Shown: piece by piece, positions 1 through 6,795 of the stretch | How positions within the stretch are numbered: position 1 is the first letter of the stretch | Layout of the letters: every line of letters begins with the position of its first letter | From: a virus | IMG/VR virus record: IMGVR_UViG_3300047312_000203 | Coordinates: 1 to 23,988 of that record | Strand: one strand, 5' to 3' | DNA length: 23,988 nt | Program-made: the position numbers and the translations under genes | The notes under the pieces: model-generated | Seen by the model: the letters and a program-made list of their open reading frames with translations, nothing else | Told to the model about the DNA's origin: nothing | Databases searched by the model: none

Positions 1-663
1 CTCGGGTAGAAGCGCGTTCCAGGCCTTGGCGTCCTCTTTGATGCGCCCGGTGGCGCGCAGCATGCGGAAGAGCAGCACGTCTGTGCCGGCGGCCCCCGTC
101 GTCATTTGGTTGATGTCGCGCGCGGCTTGCTTGAAGTCGACGCCGAGCACCGAGGCCGCCGCCACCGTGTCGTTGGTCACCTGGCGGATGCCGCTCAGCT
201 TCTCGCCCGCGCCCGCGAGCGGGCCCACGATGCTCGAGTAAATGCCGAACATCTCTTGCGACGTCGCCACACTCTTGAGGGCGTCGTCTTGCAGCTGGCG
301 GAAGATGGCGCCGCCCAGGATGCCGGCTTTGTTCATGCGCTCGGCGCCGTCAGAGATCCCCTGATACATGGGCTGCGTCGCCGCGAGCACGGCGGCGAGA
401 CTGGTCTTCTGCGTGTCGAGCGCGGTGGCGTATTCGAACGACGCGCCGACCAGCCCACGGATCCCACTCGTCAGCGTGCGCACGCCCAGGTAGGCGCCAG
501 CAAAGCCGAGCGTACCCTTCAGGAGAGCGCTGATTCCGCTTCCTGCGACGTGCGCCTGCTTCTGGACGCCGAGCAGGCCCCGTACAAGGCCCCCCACGCC
601 CTGGGAGGCGGTGAGGGCCTTGACGTCGATCTTGGCCTCTACGTCGTATGTTTCGTCGGCCAC
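1..663 (-). CDS. Tail tape measure protein, N-terminal part (runs off window)
   Basis: Probable tape measure protein, which sets tail length and sits inside the tube. Only the first 221 residues are present; the frame stays open to the left edge. It starts at a GTG (663-661), because a stop codon in the same frame lies only five codons upstream (678-676) and a GAGGTGA ribosome site sits just before the GTG. The N-terminus reads VADETYDVEAKIDVKAL and is followed by Gly/Ala/Leu-rich helical sequence with hydrophobic patches, as is usual near the start of tape measures. The identification rests mainly on position: it directly follows the frameshifting tail chaperone, the classic order tube, chaperone, tape measure. 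The sequence alone is not diagnostic. Confidence 0.8.
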   Translation of the reverse strand, partial: MADETYDVEAKIDVKALTASQGVGGLVRGLLGVQKQAHVAGSGISALLKGTLGFAGAYLGVRTLTSGIRGLVGASFEYATALDTQKTSLAAVLAATQPMYQGISDGAERMNKAGILGGAIFRQLQDDALKSVATSQEMFGIYSSIVGPLAGAGEKLSGIRQVTNDTVAAASVLGVDFKQAARDINQMTTGAAGTDVLLFRMLRATGRIKEDAKAWNALLPE

Positions 664-675
664 AGAGAGGTCACC

Positions 676-1367
676 TCACGTCGGGGTCTTGTTCTCTTCG
701 GCCACGATATCACTGAGCGCTCGGTGAAACCGCCGCATGAAGCGCATATCCCAGTCCATCGACTCTTCCGGCGAGGTGTTGCCGTAGCGCGCTACATACG
801 CCACGCGAGCAAAGAGCGCGTCCTCCCAGCGGCTACAGATCCACTTGTCCTTGGCCATCTGGCAGAAGAAGCCGAAGTAAATCCCGAGCCGGTCCGCCTG
901 CGTCAGATTAGGACGGCGGACTCTTCGAATTTTTTTGTCGCTTCCTCGCCGGGATTGTTCATCTCTTTCCACTTGAGCATGACCAGGTTTCGCCCGGTGA
1001 ACCCGAGCGCGTCCCAGAGCGCATCACGCGACAGATCCATGTCGCTGAGCGGCTCGCCGTTCAGGCTCACCAGGCAGGCCTTTACGAGCTCGAACCCGAG
1101 CCGGATGCCATCACCCTCGGCACGCGAGATCGCCGCGTACTCGTCGGAACTCGAAGGTGACGTGAGGATCAGCGTGAAAGGCTCGTCGAAAATGCCATTC
1201 TCGCAAATCTCGGGGGCGATCGTGAGCTTGAAGCGGCGCCGGCGGATCTTGCCGCCCTGGCCTCCCTGATCCGTGGTCGTGCGCGCGAGCAGGCGCGCGA
1301 TGGCGCCCCCAGTCGGTTTGGCAGGCGCTTCCTTGAGCATGTCCTGAATGGGCTCGATGGGTTCCAT
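676..1367 (-). CDS. Tail assembly chaperone, -1 frameshift fusion (gpG-GT type)
   Basis: This is the predicted 230-residue fusion made when ribosomes slip back one base on the A-AAA-AAA heptamer at 936-930. Residues 1-146 come from the upstream frame and are followed by 84 residues of the -1 frame, beginning IRRVRRPNLTQADRLG and ending at the stop at 678-676. In lambda and many other tailed phages a similar pair (G and G-T) is made in a fixed ratio; the long form binds the tape measure while tube subunits assemble. The -1 frame extension has no convincing start of its own (only a GTG at 972 without a clear ribosome site). It is rich in Trp, Phe, Tyr and Arg and ends 13 bases before the tape measure start. 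The frameshift is inferred from sequence. Confidence 0.82.
892..936 (-). promoter_or_regulatory. Programmed -1 ribosomal frameshift signal
   Basis: The slippery heptamer A-AAA-AAA lies at 936-930, in the correct zero-frame register (ACA AAA AAA TTC). After an 8-base spacer there is a perfect 7-bp inverted repeat, GTCCGCC (921-915) and GGCGGAC (898-892), with a 16-base loop that contains the zero-frame stop. A heptamer of this type plus a stem 5-9 bases downstream is the standard bacterial -1 frameshift design. Confidence 0.82.
903..1367 (-). CDS. Tail assembly chaperone, short form (gpG-like)
   Basis: This is the 154-residue zero-frame product of the chaperone locus. It starts at ATG 1367 with a CGAAGGACA ribosome site upstream, the same leader motif seen before the scaffold (9951) and Acb2/Tad1-like (5735) genes. 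The protein has a charged N-terminus, a mixed alpha/beta centre and a LKWKEMNNPGEEATKKFEE end where the slip occurs. Its stop (905-903) lies inside the loop of the proposed frameshift hairpin. It follows the tube gene after a strong terminator and precedes the tape measure. I recognise it by position and by the frameshift, not by a conserved motif. Confidence 0.8.
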   Translation of the reverse strand: MEPIEPIQDMLKEAPAKPTGGAIARLLARTTTDQGGQGGKIRRRRFKLTIAPEICENGIFDEPFTLILTSPSSSDEYAAISRAEGDGIRLGFELVKACLVSLNGEPLSDMDLSRDALWDALGFTGRNLVMLKWKEMNNPGEEATKKFEESAVLI

Positions 1368-1396
1368 GTGATTTGTCCTTCGTGTGGGCGAGACGT

Positions 1397-1441
1397 GAAA
1401 ACGCCTCGGCCCGGTGGTTATACCGGAGCCGAGGCGTTTTC
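1397..1441 (-). terminator. Intrinsic terminator after tail tube gene
   Basis: A 14-bp perfect outer stem (1397-1410 with 1428-1441), extended by CCGGT/ACCGG with one bulged base, closes a 6-base loop. Read on the minus strand the stem ends in GCGTTTTC, a short T-run. The near-symmetrical A/T ends mean it could work on both strands, but all neighbours are on the minus strand. It separates the tube gene from the chaperone gene. Confidence 0.85.
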
Positions 1442-1469
1442 GTGTCGCGCGCGGAAGACCCTTAGGGGG

Positions 1470-1901
1470 TCAGAGCTTTCGGAAGGTCGAGCCGTTGGCG
1501 GTGAACTTCATATCGCCGTACTGGTCTCGCTTGCCGAAGTTGGCGCCCATCTCGCCAAACTTCAGGCCCGGGAAGGCCATGCGGCGGCGCTCACCGTTGG
1601 GAAACTGAAGCGCGGACACAGCGTTGATGGACGCCGAAGCCGCGGTGCGGCGCTGCGCGCGGTCGACTACCGCTGTCACGAAATCGAACGTCTTGGCGCT
1701 CGACATGTCGATCGTGAACTCGAGCTTCACGCCGCGGAAAATCTCATCGAACTGGTCAGCGACCTGGCCGAGGTAGCCTTCCTGGATGATGTCCAGCATG
1801 AAAGTGAACGTGTGATCCTTGATGTGGTCGAAGTACGTCACGAGCCCGCTCGGAAGCGTGAGGCTCAGCCGCACTTCTTGACCTTTGATCGGCAAATCCA
1901 T
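1470..1901 (-). CDS. Tail tube protein
   Basis: Probable tail tube subunit of a contractile tail, 143 residues. The tube is the inner pipe through which DNA passes, surrounded by the sheath. Support comes from size (about 140-170 residues is usual), its place directly after the sheath gene with a 12-base gap, and its place before the chaperone and tape measure. The sequence is mostly beta-type, with a basic middle (DRAQRRTAASASINAVSAL) and a GDMKFTANGSTFRKL end. The ribosome site is strong (AAGGAG, 9 bases before ATG 1901). A terminator follows at 1397-1441, consistent with a separately tuned, abundant product. Confidence 0.78.
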   Translation of the reverse strand: MDLPIKGQEVRLSLTLPSGLVTYFDHIKDHTFTFMLDIIQEGYLGQVADQFDEIFRGVKLEFTIDMSSAKTFDFVTAVVDRAQRRTAASASINAVSALQFPNGERRRMAFPGLKFGEMGANFGKRDQYGDMKFTANGSTFRKL

Positions 1902-1913
1902 GGTGCTGGCTCC

Positions 1914-4064
1914 TTAGGCGGCTTCTGACTCGGTGACAGTGATCACGCCCTCACCGATCTCGGTGCGAACTTCGATAGCGTCCATGCTCGACAAGGTGCG
2001 CACCTTGAAGACCATCACGAAGATCCCGAGCGCTTCGAGCGCGTCAGAGTTGGCGTCGAGGCTTCCCGTGTAGCTCGCGATCCGCTGGCGCTCGGGGTCG
2101 TCGGTGCTCAGGAGCCCGGACAAAAAGCCGTCGGAGCTCACGTAGCAGGCGTCGCGCCGAGAATCGGTCATGAGCTTTTTCACGAACGGCACGAGCCCGC
2201 GCGCCAAGCTGTCTTGGATGAAGTCGGCCATCTTGCGGCGCGCCTGCGTCTTGCGGCCGTTGATCGAGCTGGTCGTGACGCCGCTCTGGAAGACCATGCC
2301 CGCCGTGCGGTCGAGCCGCGGCGCGCAGATCCCCGAGGCCTTCAGGTCGGCGTAGTCGGTCGCCGTAAGCACGGTGCCGCCGGCCAAGGTTTCGATGGCG
2401 AAAAAGTTCGTCAGCAGCTGGGTTGCCTGACCCGCGTTCTCTTCGGGCGGCAAGAGCGCCGAGACCTTCGCCAGGCCCGCATGGGCGCGCAGCGTCACGA
2501 TCCCGGAGTCGTTGAAGCCGAGGCCGCCAGAGACGCCGCGTGCCTGGATCTCGGGGATCACCACCTGCCAGCCGGGCCAGGTGTACCAGACACGATCAGA
2601 GCGCAGCAGCGCGGCGTCGACCTTGGCCTGCGCCTTGGTCAGCCCGAGCGCGCCAGAGCGCAAGAACTTGCGCCCCGCCGAGCCCGTATTGCTCGCGTCC
2701 TCTGCGTTGTCGGAGGCGTAGGTGTCGATCGCGATCGAGCGGCGTGCGCTGTACAGGTAGTTGATGTCGATCGCTTCGTTCGTGGTGTCCTTGGTCTTGT
2801 CGAGCGCCGCCGTGTAGCGCGCGTCGAGCTGACCTTCGGTGAGTGCAGCCGTGAGCGCCGCCGGGTTCGTGGCGCTCATCGTCGCAAAGCTCGGCTGATC
2901 GATCAGCACGTTGACGGCGTTCGCGCTCTGACCGACCGCGGTCCCGTCGTCGTACGCAGGGCGCACCTTGATCGAAAAGGGGCCGATGTTCGGCGCCGCG
3001 TTCGTGCCGGCCGCCACCGTGGTGGTGACCATCGTCACGAACTCGACCGCGCCAGACGTGCGGATGCGCGTGCCGGCCTTGATCGTGCCGCCGGCGTTCT
3101 CGCCCGCCTTGACGGTGGTCGCCGTGATCGTGATCCCGAGCGCCGTGGCCATCGCGCTCGCTGCGATCAGGATGGTGCCGGCGCCCGCGGTGCTGTCGTA
3201 GATGGACAGAAGCCCAGACGCGTCCACCAGCGCCTTGCCGTTGATCGAGGCGAGGCCCGCGGTGCCGTTGATGATCGTGGCCACCTCGGCCGCGGTCACC
3301 ACCTGAAGATTGGCGACGTTGCCAGTGCCCGCCGTCGTGCCACCCGTCAGCTGCAAAACCGCCAGGACACCCGCGGTGCCATCGGCAAGCGTCAGGCTTC
3401 CGCCCGTGCCCTTCTGCAGACCCTTGATGGTGATCACGTTGGCAGCCTGCGTGGCGACGACGGCGCCGACCGCCGCATTGATGCGCGACACGACTGCGGC
3501 CGCCGTCTGATCGGAAGCTGCGAAGGTGACGACGATCATGGGCAGCGCGTCGATCGTGACGTTGAGCTTCTCGCCCCCGAGGAAGCCGGTACTGACGACC
3601 GCGCCGCCGCCGCCCGTGCTGGTGGTCAGCGTGATTTGCTGGCCGACGATCAGGTTGTAGGGGCCCTTGGTTCCCTTGATGACCGCGAGCGGCGAGAAAG
3701 CGACCTCGCCGACGCTCGAGTCCACGCGTACGACCAGGAAGCGCGGCGCGCGAATGAACTTCGTGTAGAGGAAGCCGTTCCCGTTCCACACCTCGCCGTT
3801 GCGCTGGCGCGCGCACGGGTTGTTGCCGGTGATCCCGGCGTAGGTGTAACCGAGGGTTCCGAACTGGCGCGTGATGTCGCCGCCCTCGACCTCGGTGAGC
3901 ACGCCGATCGGTCCGTCATCGAGCTCGCCCACCATGCAGACGACCCCGGTACCGATGCCCGTAATACTGGCGCTCGGATCGAGATCTTCGACATACACGC
4001 CCTCAAGGGCGGTCATCTCTTCGATGGTGAAAACACGACGCGCGCGGAAAATGTAACCAGCCAT
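1914..4064 (-). CDS. Contractile tail sheath protein
   Basis: Probable tail sheath subunit, 716 residues, which contracts during DNA injection. I place the start at ATG 4064 (MAGYIFRARRVFTIEE), with GGGGG 6-10 bases upstream; the open frame continues further upstream but that part looks like unconstrained GC-rich sequence. The N-terminus has the usual PGVYVEDLDP-like opening (here EGVYVEDLDP, residues 21-30). The C-terminal third, with DTYASDN, VWYTWPGWQVV and the ARRKMADFIQDSLARGL helix, resembles the conserved sheath core. Residues of about 130-330 form a Gly/Ala/Thr-rich beta insertion holding two diverged copies of a 60-residue module (near 175-238 and 255-315). The next gene is the tube. 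The family is known for variable inserted domains on the virion surface. Confidence 0.9.
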   Translation of the reverse strand: MAGYIFRARRVFTIEEMTALEGVYVEDLDPSASITGIGTGVVCMVGELDDGPIGVLTEVEGGDITRQFGTLGYTYAGITGNNPCARQRNGEVWNGNGFLYTKFIRAPRFLVVRVDSSVGEVAFSPLAVIKGTKGPYNLIVGQQITLTTSTGGGGAVVSTGFLGGEKLNVTIDALPMIVVTFAASDQTAAAVVSRINAAVGAVVATQAANVITIKGLQKGTGGSLTLADGTAGVLAVLQLTGGTTAGTGNVANLQVVTAAEVATIINGTAGLASINGKALVDASGLLSIYDSTAGAGTILIAASAMATALGITITATTVKAGENAGGTIKAGTRIRTSGAVEFVTMVTTTVAAGTNAAPNIGPFSIKVRPAYDDGTAVGQSANAVNVLIDQPSFATMSATNPAALTAALTEGQLDARYTAALDKTKDTTNEAIDINYLYSARRSIAIDTYASDNAEDASNTGSAGRKFLRSGALGLTKAQAKVDAALLRSDRVWYTWPGWQVVIPEIQARGVSGGLGFNDSGIVTLRAHAGLAKVSALLPPEENAGQATQLLTNFFAIETLAGGTVLTATDYADLKASGICAPRLDRTAGMVFQSGVTTSSINGRKTQARRKMADFIQDSLARGLVPFVKKLMTDSRRDACYVSSDGFLSGLLSTDDPERQRIASYTGSLDANSDALEALGIFVMVFKVRTLSSMDAIEVRTEIGEGVITVTESEAA

Positions 4065-4103
4065 GCTCAACCCCCAACGGGTTCCACGGCTTCGCGCGAT
4101 TCG

Positions 4104-4133
4104 GACAGTAGCACGGGGCGCGCCGCCCCTGTC
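4104..4133 (-). other. Hairpin in the leader of the sheath gene
   Basis: Between the 226-aa gene (end 4139) and the sheath start there is an inverted repeat: GACAG/CTGTC outer arms (4104-4108, 4129-4133) and GGGGCG/CGCCCC inner arms (4115-4120, 4124-4129). The two pairings compete at one base. No T-run follows on the minus strand, so it is not a clear terminator. It may shape the mRNA leader or mark a processing site; function unknown. Confidence 0.35.
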
Positions 4134-4138
4134 TAGGC

Positions 4139-4819
4139 CTAGCCCTGCGAGCTCGTGAGGGTGTGGACTGCGCGCGGCCAGAAGTGCCGCCCCGCCCTCA
4201 TCTCGAGCATGGGCGCGTCCCACGTCACGAGCGCGCGCAGCTCCCATTCATTCGTATAGGCCTTGGCCGGGATGTTGACGCGCTGCGCTGGCTGCTTGAG
4301 CGTGAAGCGCCCTGTCGCGCAGGCATAGATCTCGGGCAGGCGCAGCAGCACCCCGCGCACCTCACGCGGATTGAAGATCCACGAGAGCGCCGTCGCCATG
4401 GCGTCGCGCAGGGGCTTCGAGTCGGCCCAGAAGCTGACCTGAAACACACCCTGGGCGTCCCCGAGATTCCAAATTACCGTGCCGCGCGCTTCGTCCCACG
4501 TATCTTCGAGCGCGTGCGGCAGAGCCTCGCTGAGGGCCGCGTCCGAACGCGGGAAGATGGACGCCGACGGGTAGAGCAGCTTCTGTTGGGCGGTGGGGTA
4601 GTCGTCGAGCACGTCCAGCAGGGTGACTTCCCGATTTCGCGGCCGATCCTGTGCCGGGTCAGCCGGCTCGCCGCCCCAGACCGAGAACGTCTGACAGCGC
4701 AGATAGGCTTCGAGCGCCATCGCGCACGCTTTCTCGGCGTCGATCTGCACGCTGAGGCTATCGATGTGCGGCGCGGCCGCGTCCCCTTCCTTGCCGATCA
4801 CGACGTCACCAGTAGCCAT
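4139..4819 (-). CDS. Putative tail terminator / tail completion protein
   Basis: This is a 226-residue protein between the HK97-gp10-like gene and the sheath. In contractile-tailed phages this slot usually encodes the tail terminator, which caps the tail and provides the head-joining surface. The sequence has an early helix (IDAEKACAMALEAYLRC), a mixed middle with SFWADSKPLRDAMATALSWIF, which fits the helix-strand pattern of tail terminators, and a C-terminal strand pair (TNEWELRALVTWDAPMLEMR). The start at ATG 4819 follows the previous stop by 5 bases, suggesting coupled translation. The assignment is by gene order and general pattern only. Confidence 0.5.
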   Translation of the reverse strand: MATGDVVIGKEGDAAAPHIDSLSVQIDAEKACAMALEAYLRCQTFSVWGGEPADPAQDRPRNREVTLLDVLDDYPTAQQKLLYPSASIFPRSDAALSEALPHALEDTWDEARGTVIWNLGDAQGVFQVSFWADSKPLRDAMATALSWIFNPREVRGVLLRLPEIYACATGRFTLKQPAQRVNIPAKAYTNEWELRALVTWDAPMLEMRAGRHFWPRAVHTLTSSQG

Positions 4820-4824
4820 GCGAG

Positions 4825-5325
4825 CTAGCGTGACCCGCGCGCGCGCTCGGCCGCCATCTTTTTGAGCGACTTACGGATCTCACTATCGAGCACGCGGTTT
4901 TTCTTCCAGCGGCGCAGCGCGCGCGAAAAGTAGCGCTTGGGCGCGATCCCATGCTGCTGGATGCTGCGCCGCACCGCCCACGCCATCGCTACGGGGTCGG
5001 TGGCGCCCTTGCGCGTGGCCCAGGCGATCAAGGGCTCGATCGGGGGCGTAAACGGCCGCGTGCCGCCTTCCATCATGGCCGCGTAGGGCGCGCCCATCGT
5101 CACGAAGGCGCCCGTCTTCAGATAGATCACGCCGACGCTGTTGCGCATGATTCCGCGGTCAACGACGGGGTAAGGCTCGTTTTCCGAGATCTCTTCGACC
5201 ACGTAACCCTTGAGGCGCTCGGCGGCGCGCCGGCTCGCAATGACCGCGGCGTGCTGAAGGTCGGCCGGCAGGCGCTGCACGAGCCCCACGAACTGCGAGA
5301 TCGTGACCTTGCGCCGCTGCCCCAT
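4825..5325 (-). CDS. HK97 gp10-like neck / tail completion protein
   Basis: A 166-residue protein resembling the HK97-gp10-like family, small proteins of the head-tail neck. Typical features are a basic N-terminal helix (LQHAAVIASRRAAERLKGYV), then ENEPYPVVDRGIMRNSVGV, then GAPYAAMMEGGTRPFTPP, the Gly-x-x-Tyr-Ala-x-x-x-Glu-x-Gly-Thr pattern that marks this family. The C-terminal third (KRYFSRALRRWKK to the end) is strongly basic. I choose ATG 5325, 2 bases after the previous stop (5330-5328), over starts further upstream, which would overlap the preceding gene. No strong ribosome site is visible, so translation is probably coupled. Confidence 0.75.
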   Translation of the reverse strand: MGQRRKVTISQFVGLVQRLPADLQHAAVIASRRAAERLKGYVVEEISENEPYPVVDRGIMRNSVGVIYLKTGAFVTMGAPYAAMMEGGTRPFTPPIEPLIAWATRKGATDPVAMAWAVRRSIQQHGIAPKRYFSRALRRWKKNRVLDSEIRKSLKKMAAERARGSR

Positions 5326-5327
5326 AG

Positions 5328-5735
5328 CTAGACGGTATGCGTGCCTTCGACGCCTCGTGCCTCGCGCGCGCGCGTACGGTCGTGCAGCCGGCGCAGCGCG
5401 GCCTCGGTGCACTCAAGCGCCTCGGCATTCTCCTGGCACGCGTAGGGGCTGCTCTGGAAGCCGCGCAGGCGGTCCGCCACGATGGCGAGCAGCACTTCAT
5501 TCGTGATGCCGTTGACGCCCACTTCCTTGATTGGCCCGTTCTGGAAGCAGATCAGCGTGCAGACCAGCGACGGGGTGCCTTCGGGGGCATCGGGGGGCGC
5601 GATCGAACCCGGTGGGCCTTGATACAGGATCGTGTAGACGTGGCTCGCGTTCCCGTTCTTGGGGTTGCGCTCGTCAGCCTCGATCGTGATCTCATGGTTC
5701 GCTGCGTTGATTTGGTGCTCGGTGATCTCTGGCAT
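5328..5735 (-). CDS. Acb2/Tad1-like domain protein (possible CBASS/Thoeris inhibitor)
   Basis: A 135-residue protein. Residues of about 63-135 match the pattern I remember for phage proteins annotated as having an Acb2/Tad1 hairpin domain: FQNGPIKEVGVNG (64-76), an ADRLRGFQ helix (87-94), then a second helix ending LRRLHDRTRAREARGVEGTH (115-133 region). Acb2 and Tad1 are phage sponges that bind the nucleotide signals of CBASS and Thoeris defence. Whether this longer version binds a nucleotide is not shown. Residues 1-62 add an extra domain with NPKNGNASHVYTILY, which often accompanies this C-terminal pattern in phages. The start is ATG 5735 with GAAGGA upstream. It lies inside the neck gene cluster, 2 bases from the gp10-like gene, so a structural role is the main alternative. 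Confidence 0.6.
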   Translation of the reverse strand: MPEITEHQINAANHEITIEADERNPKNGNASHVYTILYQGPPGSIAPPDAPEGTPSLVCTLICFQNGPIKEVGVNGITNEVLLAIVADRLRGFQSSPYACQENAEALECTEAALRRLHDRTRAREARGVEGTHTV

Positions 5736-5761
5736 GGCGTGTCCTTCGCTTCGCTGGGGAT

Positions 5762-6319
5762 TCAGCGTTGGCCAGGGTACATCACCGCACCCGATCGATC
5801 CCGCCCCTGCGCGAGCTCGGTCAGCGTCACCTTCCAGTCGAACTGTTCGGGGCGCCGCACGGGCATGTCCTCGACCACGAACGGGCGCCGATCAGTCTTG
5901 CCGTCGCGCGCGTCGACAAACACTTCGATGAAGCCCTCTTCATTGGGAGGCAGCGGACGCCGGTGGAAGAGGTCGAGGATCTCATCCTCCGTCAGCTGAG
6001 GGTTGAGCTCGGTCAGCACCACCACGCCGCGCTCGACGTAGCCGCCGTCGCGCAGCTGGCGCTGCACCTTGGGCTCGACCTTCGGCCGTGGCAGAAACTC
6101 GCGCTCCCAGACGCGCGTCACGTCGCCGCGCCCCGCCTGGTTGCCGTTCCAGCGCAGGCGCACCGAGAGCACGCGATAGGGACGCATTCCCAACGTCGTG
6201 TTGAGCTCGCGCGCGCTGTTCACCGTGCACGCACGCTGCGCGGCCCGCCCGCACGGGCCCGGGTCGACTACGACCGGCACAGCGGGAAGCAAGAGCCGCG
6301 GATTTCCGCTGTTATCCAC
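5762..6319 (-). CDS. Unrecognised neck-region protein
   Basis: A 185-residue protein of unknown function, lying between a connector candidate and the Acb2/Tad1-like gene. I choose GTG 6319 (read as Met-DNSGNPRLLLPAVP), because AGGGGG lies 7 bases upstream; the open frame beyond it overlaps the previous gene. Visible features are a Pro/Val-rich N-terminus, a Cys pair (CGRAAQRAC), an arginine-rich middle (RVWEREFLPRPKVEPKVQRQ) and an acidic helix (QLTEDEILDLFH). The position suggests a head closure or neck protein, but no signature supports this. Confidence 0.6.
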   Translation of the reverse strand: MDNSGNPRLLLPAVPVVVDPGPCGRAAQRACTVNSARELNTTLGMRPYRVLSVRLRWNGNQAGRGDVTRVWEREFLPRPKVEPKVQRQLRDGGYVERGVVVLTELNPQLTEDEILDLFHRRPLPPNEEGFIEVFVDARDGKTDRRPFVVEDMPVRRPEQFDWKVTLTELAQGRDRSGAVMYPGQR

Positions 6320-6329
6320 AGCATGCCCC

Positions 6330-6782
6330 CTAGGTGTTGGTAACGCGCATGCCGCCGTTGAAGGTCTGGCTATTCGGGTTCGGGAACACGCCCAGATCAT
6401 CGGCGAGGATGCTGATCAAACGCCGACGCTCGGCCAGCAGCTTCGTGCGCCCGAGGCGCGCGTCGAAGGTAATGCCGCCCGTGCTGGTGACGCCGCCCCG
6501 CTTGTTGTCGGAGCGGATCAGGCACTCGACCTCATCCAAGTCGCACAGGTCTCGGCGCACCTGGTTACGCCCATCGGGGCTCAGACGCTTGAAGGCATCC
6601 TCGGTCACGTAGAGCGGCTGAATGGCCGCCGGGTAGCCGAAGGCAATCGCGGGCGCGAGCGCAAACCAGCGCGGGTAGCCTAGGAAGTGCAAGATCTTGG
6701 TCTTTTCCTCTTCGGAAAAGCCTCCGACGCTCAGCGCTTTCGCGAGTGCGGTCTCTTCTTGCTCGAGCGATGCATCCGCCAC
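6330..6782 (-). CDS. Putative head-tail connector (adaptor) protein
   Basis: A 150-residue protein. The early helix followed by KTKILHFLGYP resembles the Arg/His-x-x-Leu-Gly-Tyr-Pro element found near the start of many head-tail adaptor proteins, which bind under the portal. Later helices (RNQVRRDLCDLDEVECLI and AERRRLISILADDLGVF) fit the all-helical adaptor fold. The start appears to be GTG 6782, 13 bases after the previous stop; the ribosome site is weak. Neighbours (capsid upstream, gp10-like and sheath genes downstream) support a neck role. The call is tentative because the motif is short. Confidence 0.55.
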   Translation of the reverse strand: MADASLEQEETALAKALSVGGFSEEEKTKILHFLGYPRWFALAPAIAFGYPAAIQPLYVTEDAFKRLSPDGRNQVRRDLCDLDEVECLIRSDNKRGGVTSTGGITFDARLGRTKLLAERRRLISILADDLGVFPNPNSQTFNGGMRVTNT

Positions 6783-6795
6783 GTCAGGCAGCCTA

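Noticed and set aside
106-1269. A 387-codon plus-strand open frame across tape measure and chaperone genes
   Set aside because: It crosses three supported minus-strand coding regions, including the frameshift site, so it is a shadow.
4104-4133. Terminator before the sheath gene
   Set aside because: The hairpin is not followed by a T-run on either strand; listed only as a leader hairpin.
2214-4136. A 640-codon open frame on the plus strand, opposite the sheath gene
   Set aside because: Translation is Arg/Asp/Val-rich with no domain, and it mirrors the sheath gene; high GC makes stop codons rare on the opposite strand.
4065-4247. A 61-residue upstream extension of the sheath protein
   Set aside because: The extension overlaps the preceding gene and reads as Arg/Ala-rich noise; ATG 4064 has a ribosome site and the expected sheath N-terminus.
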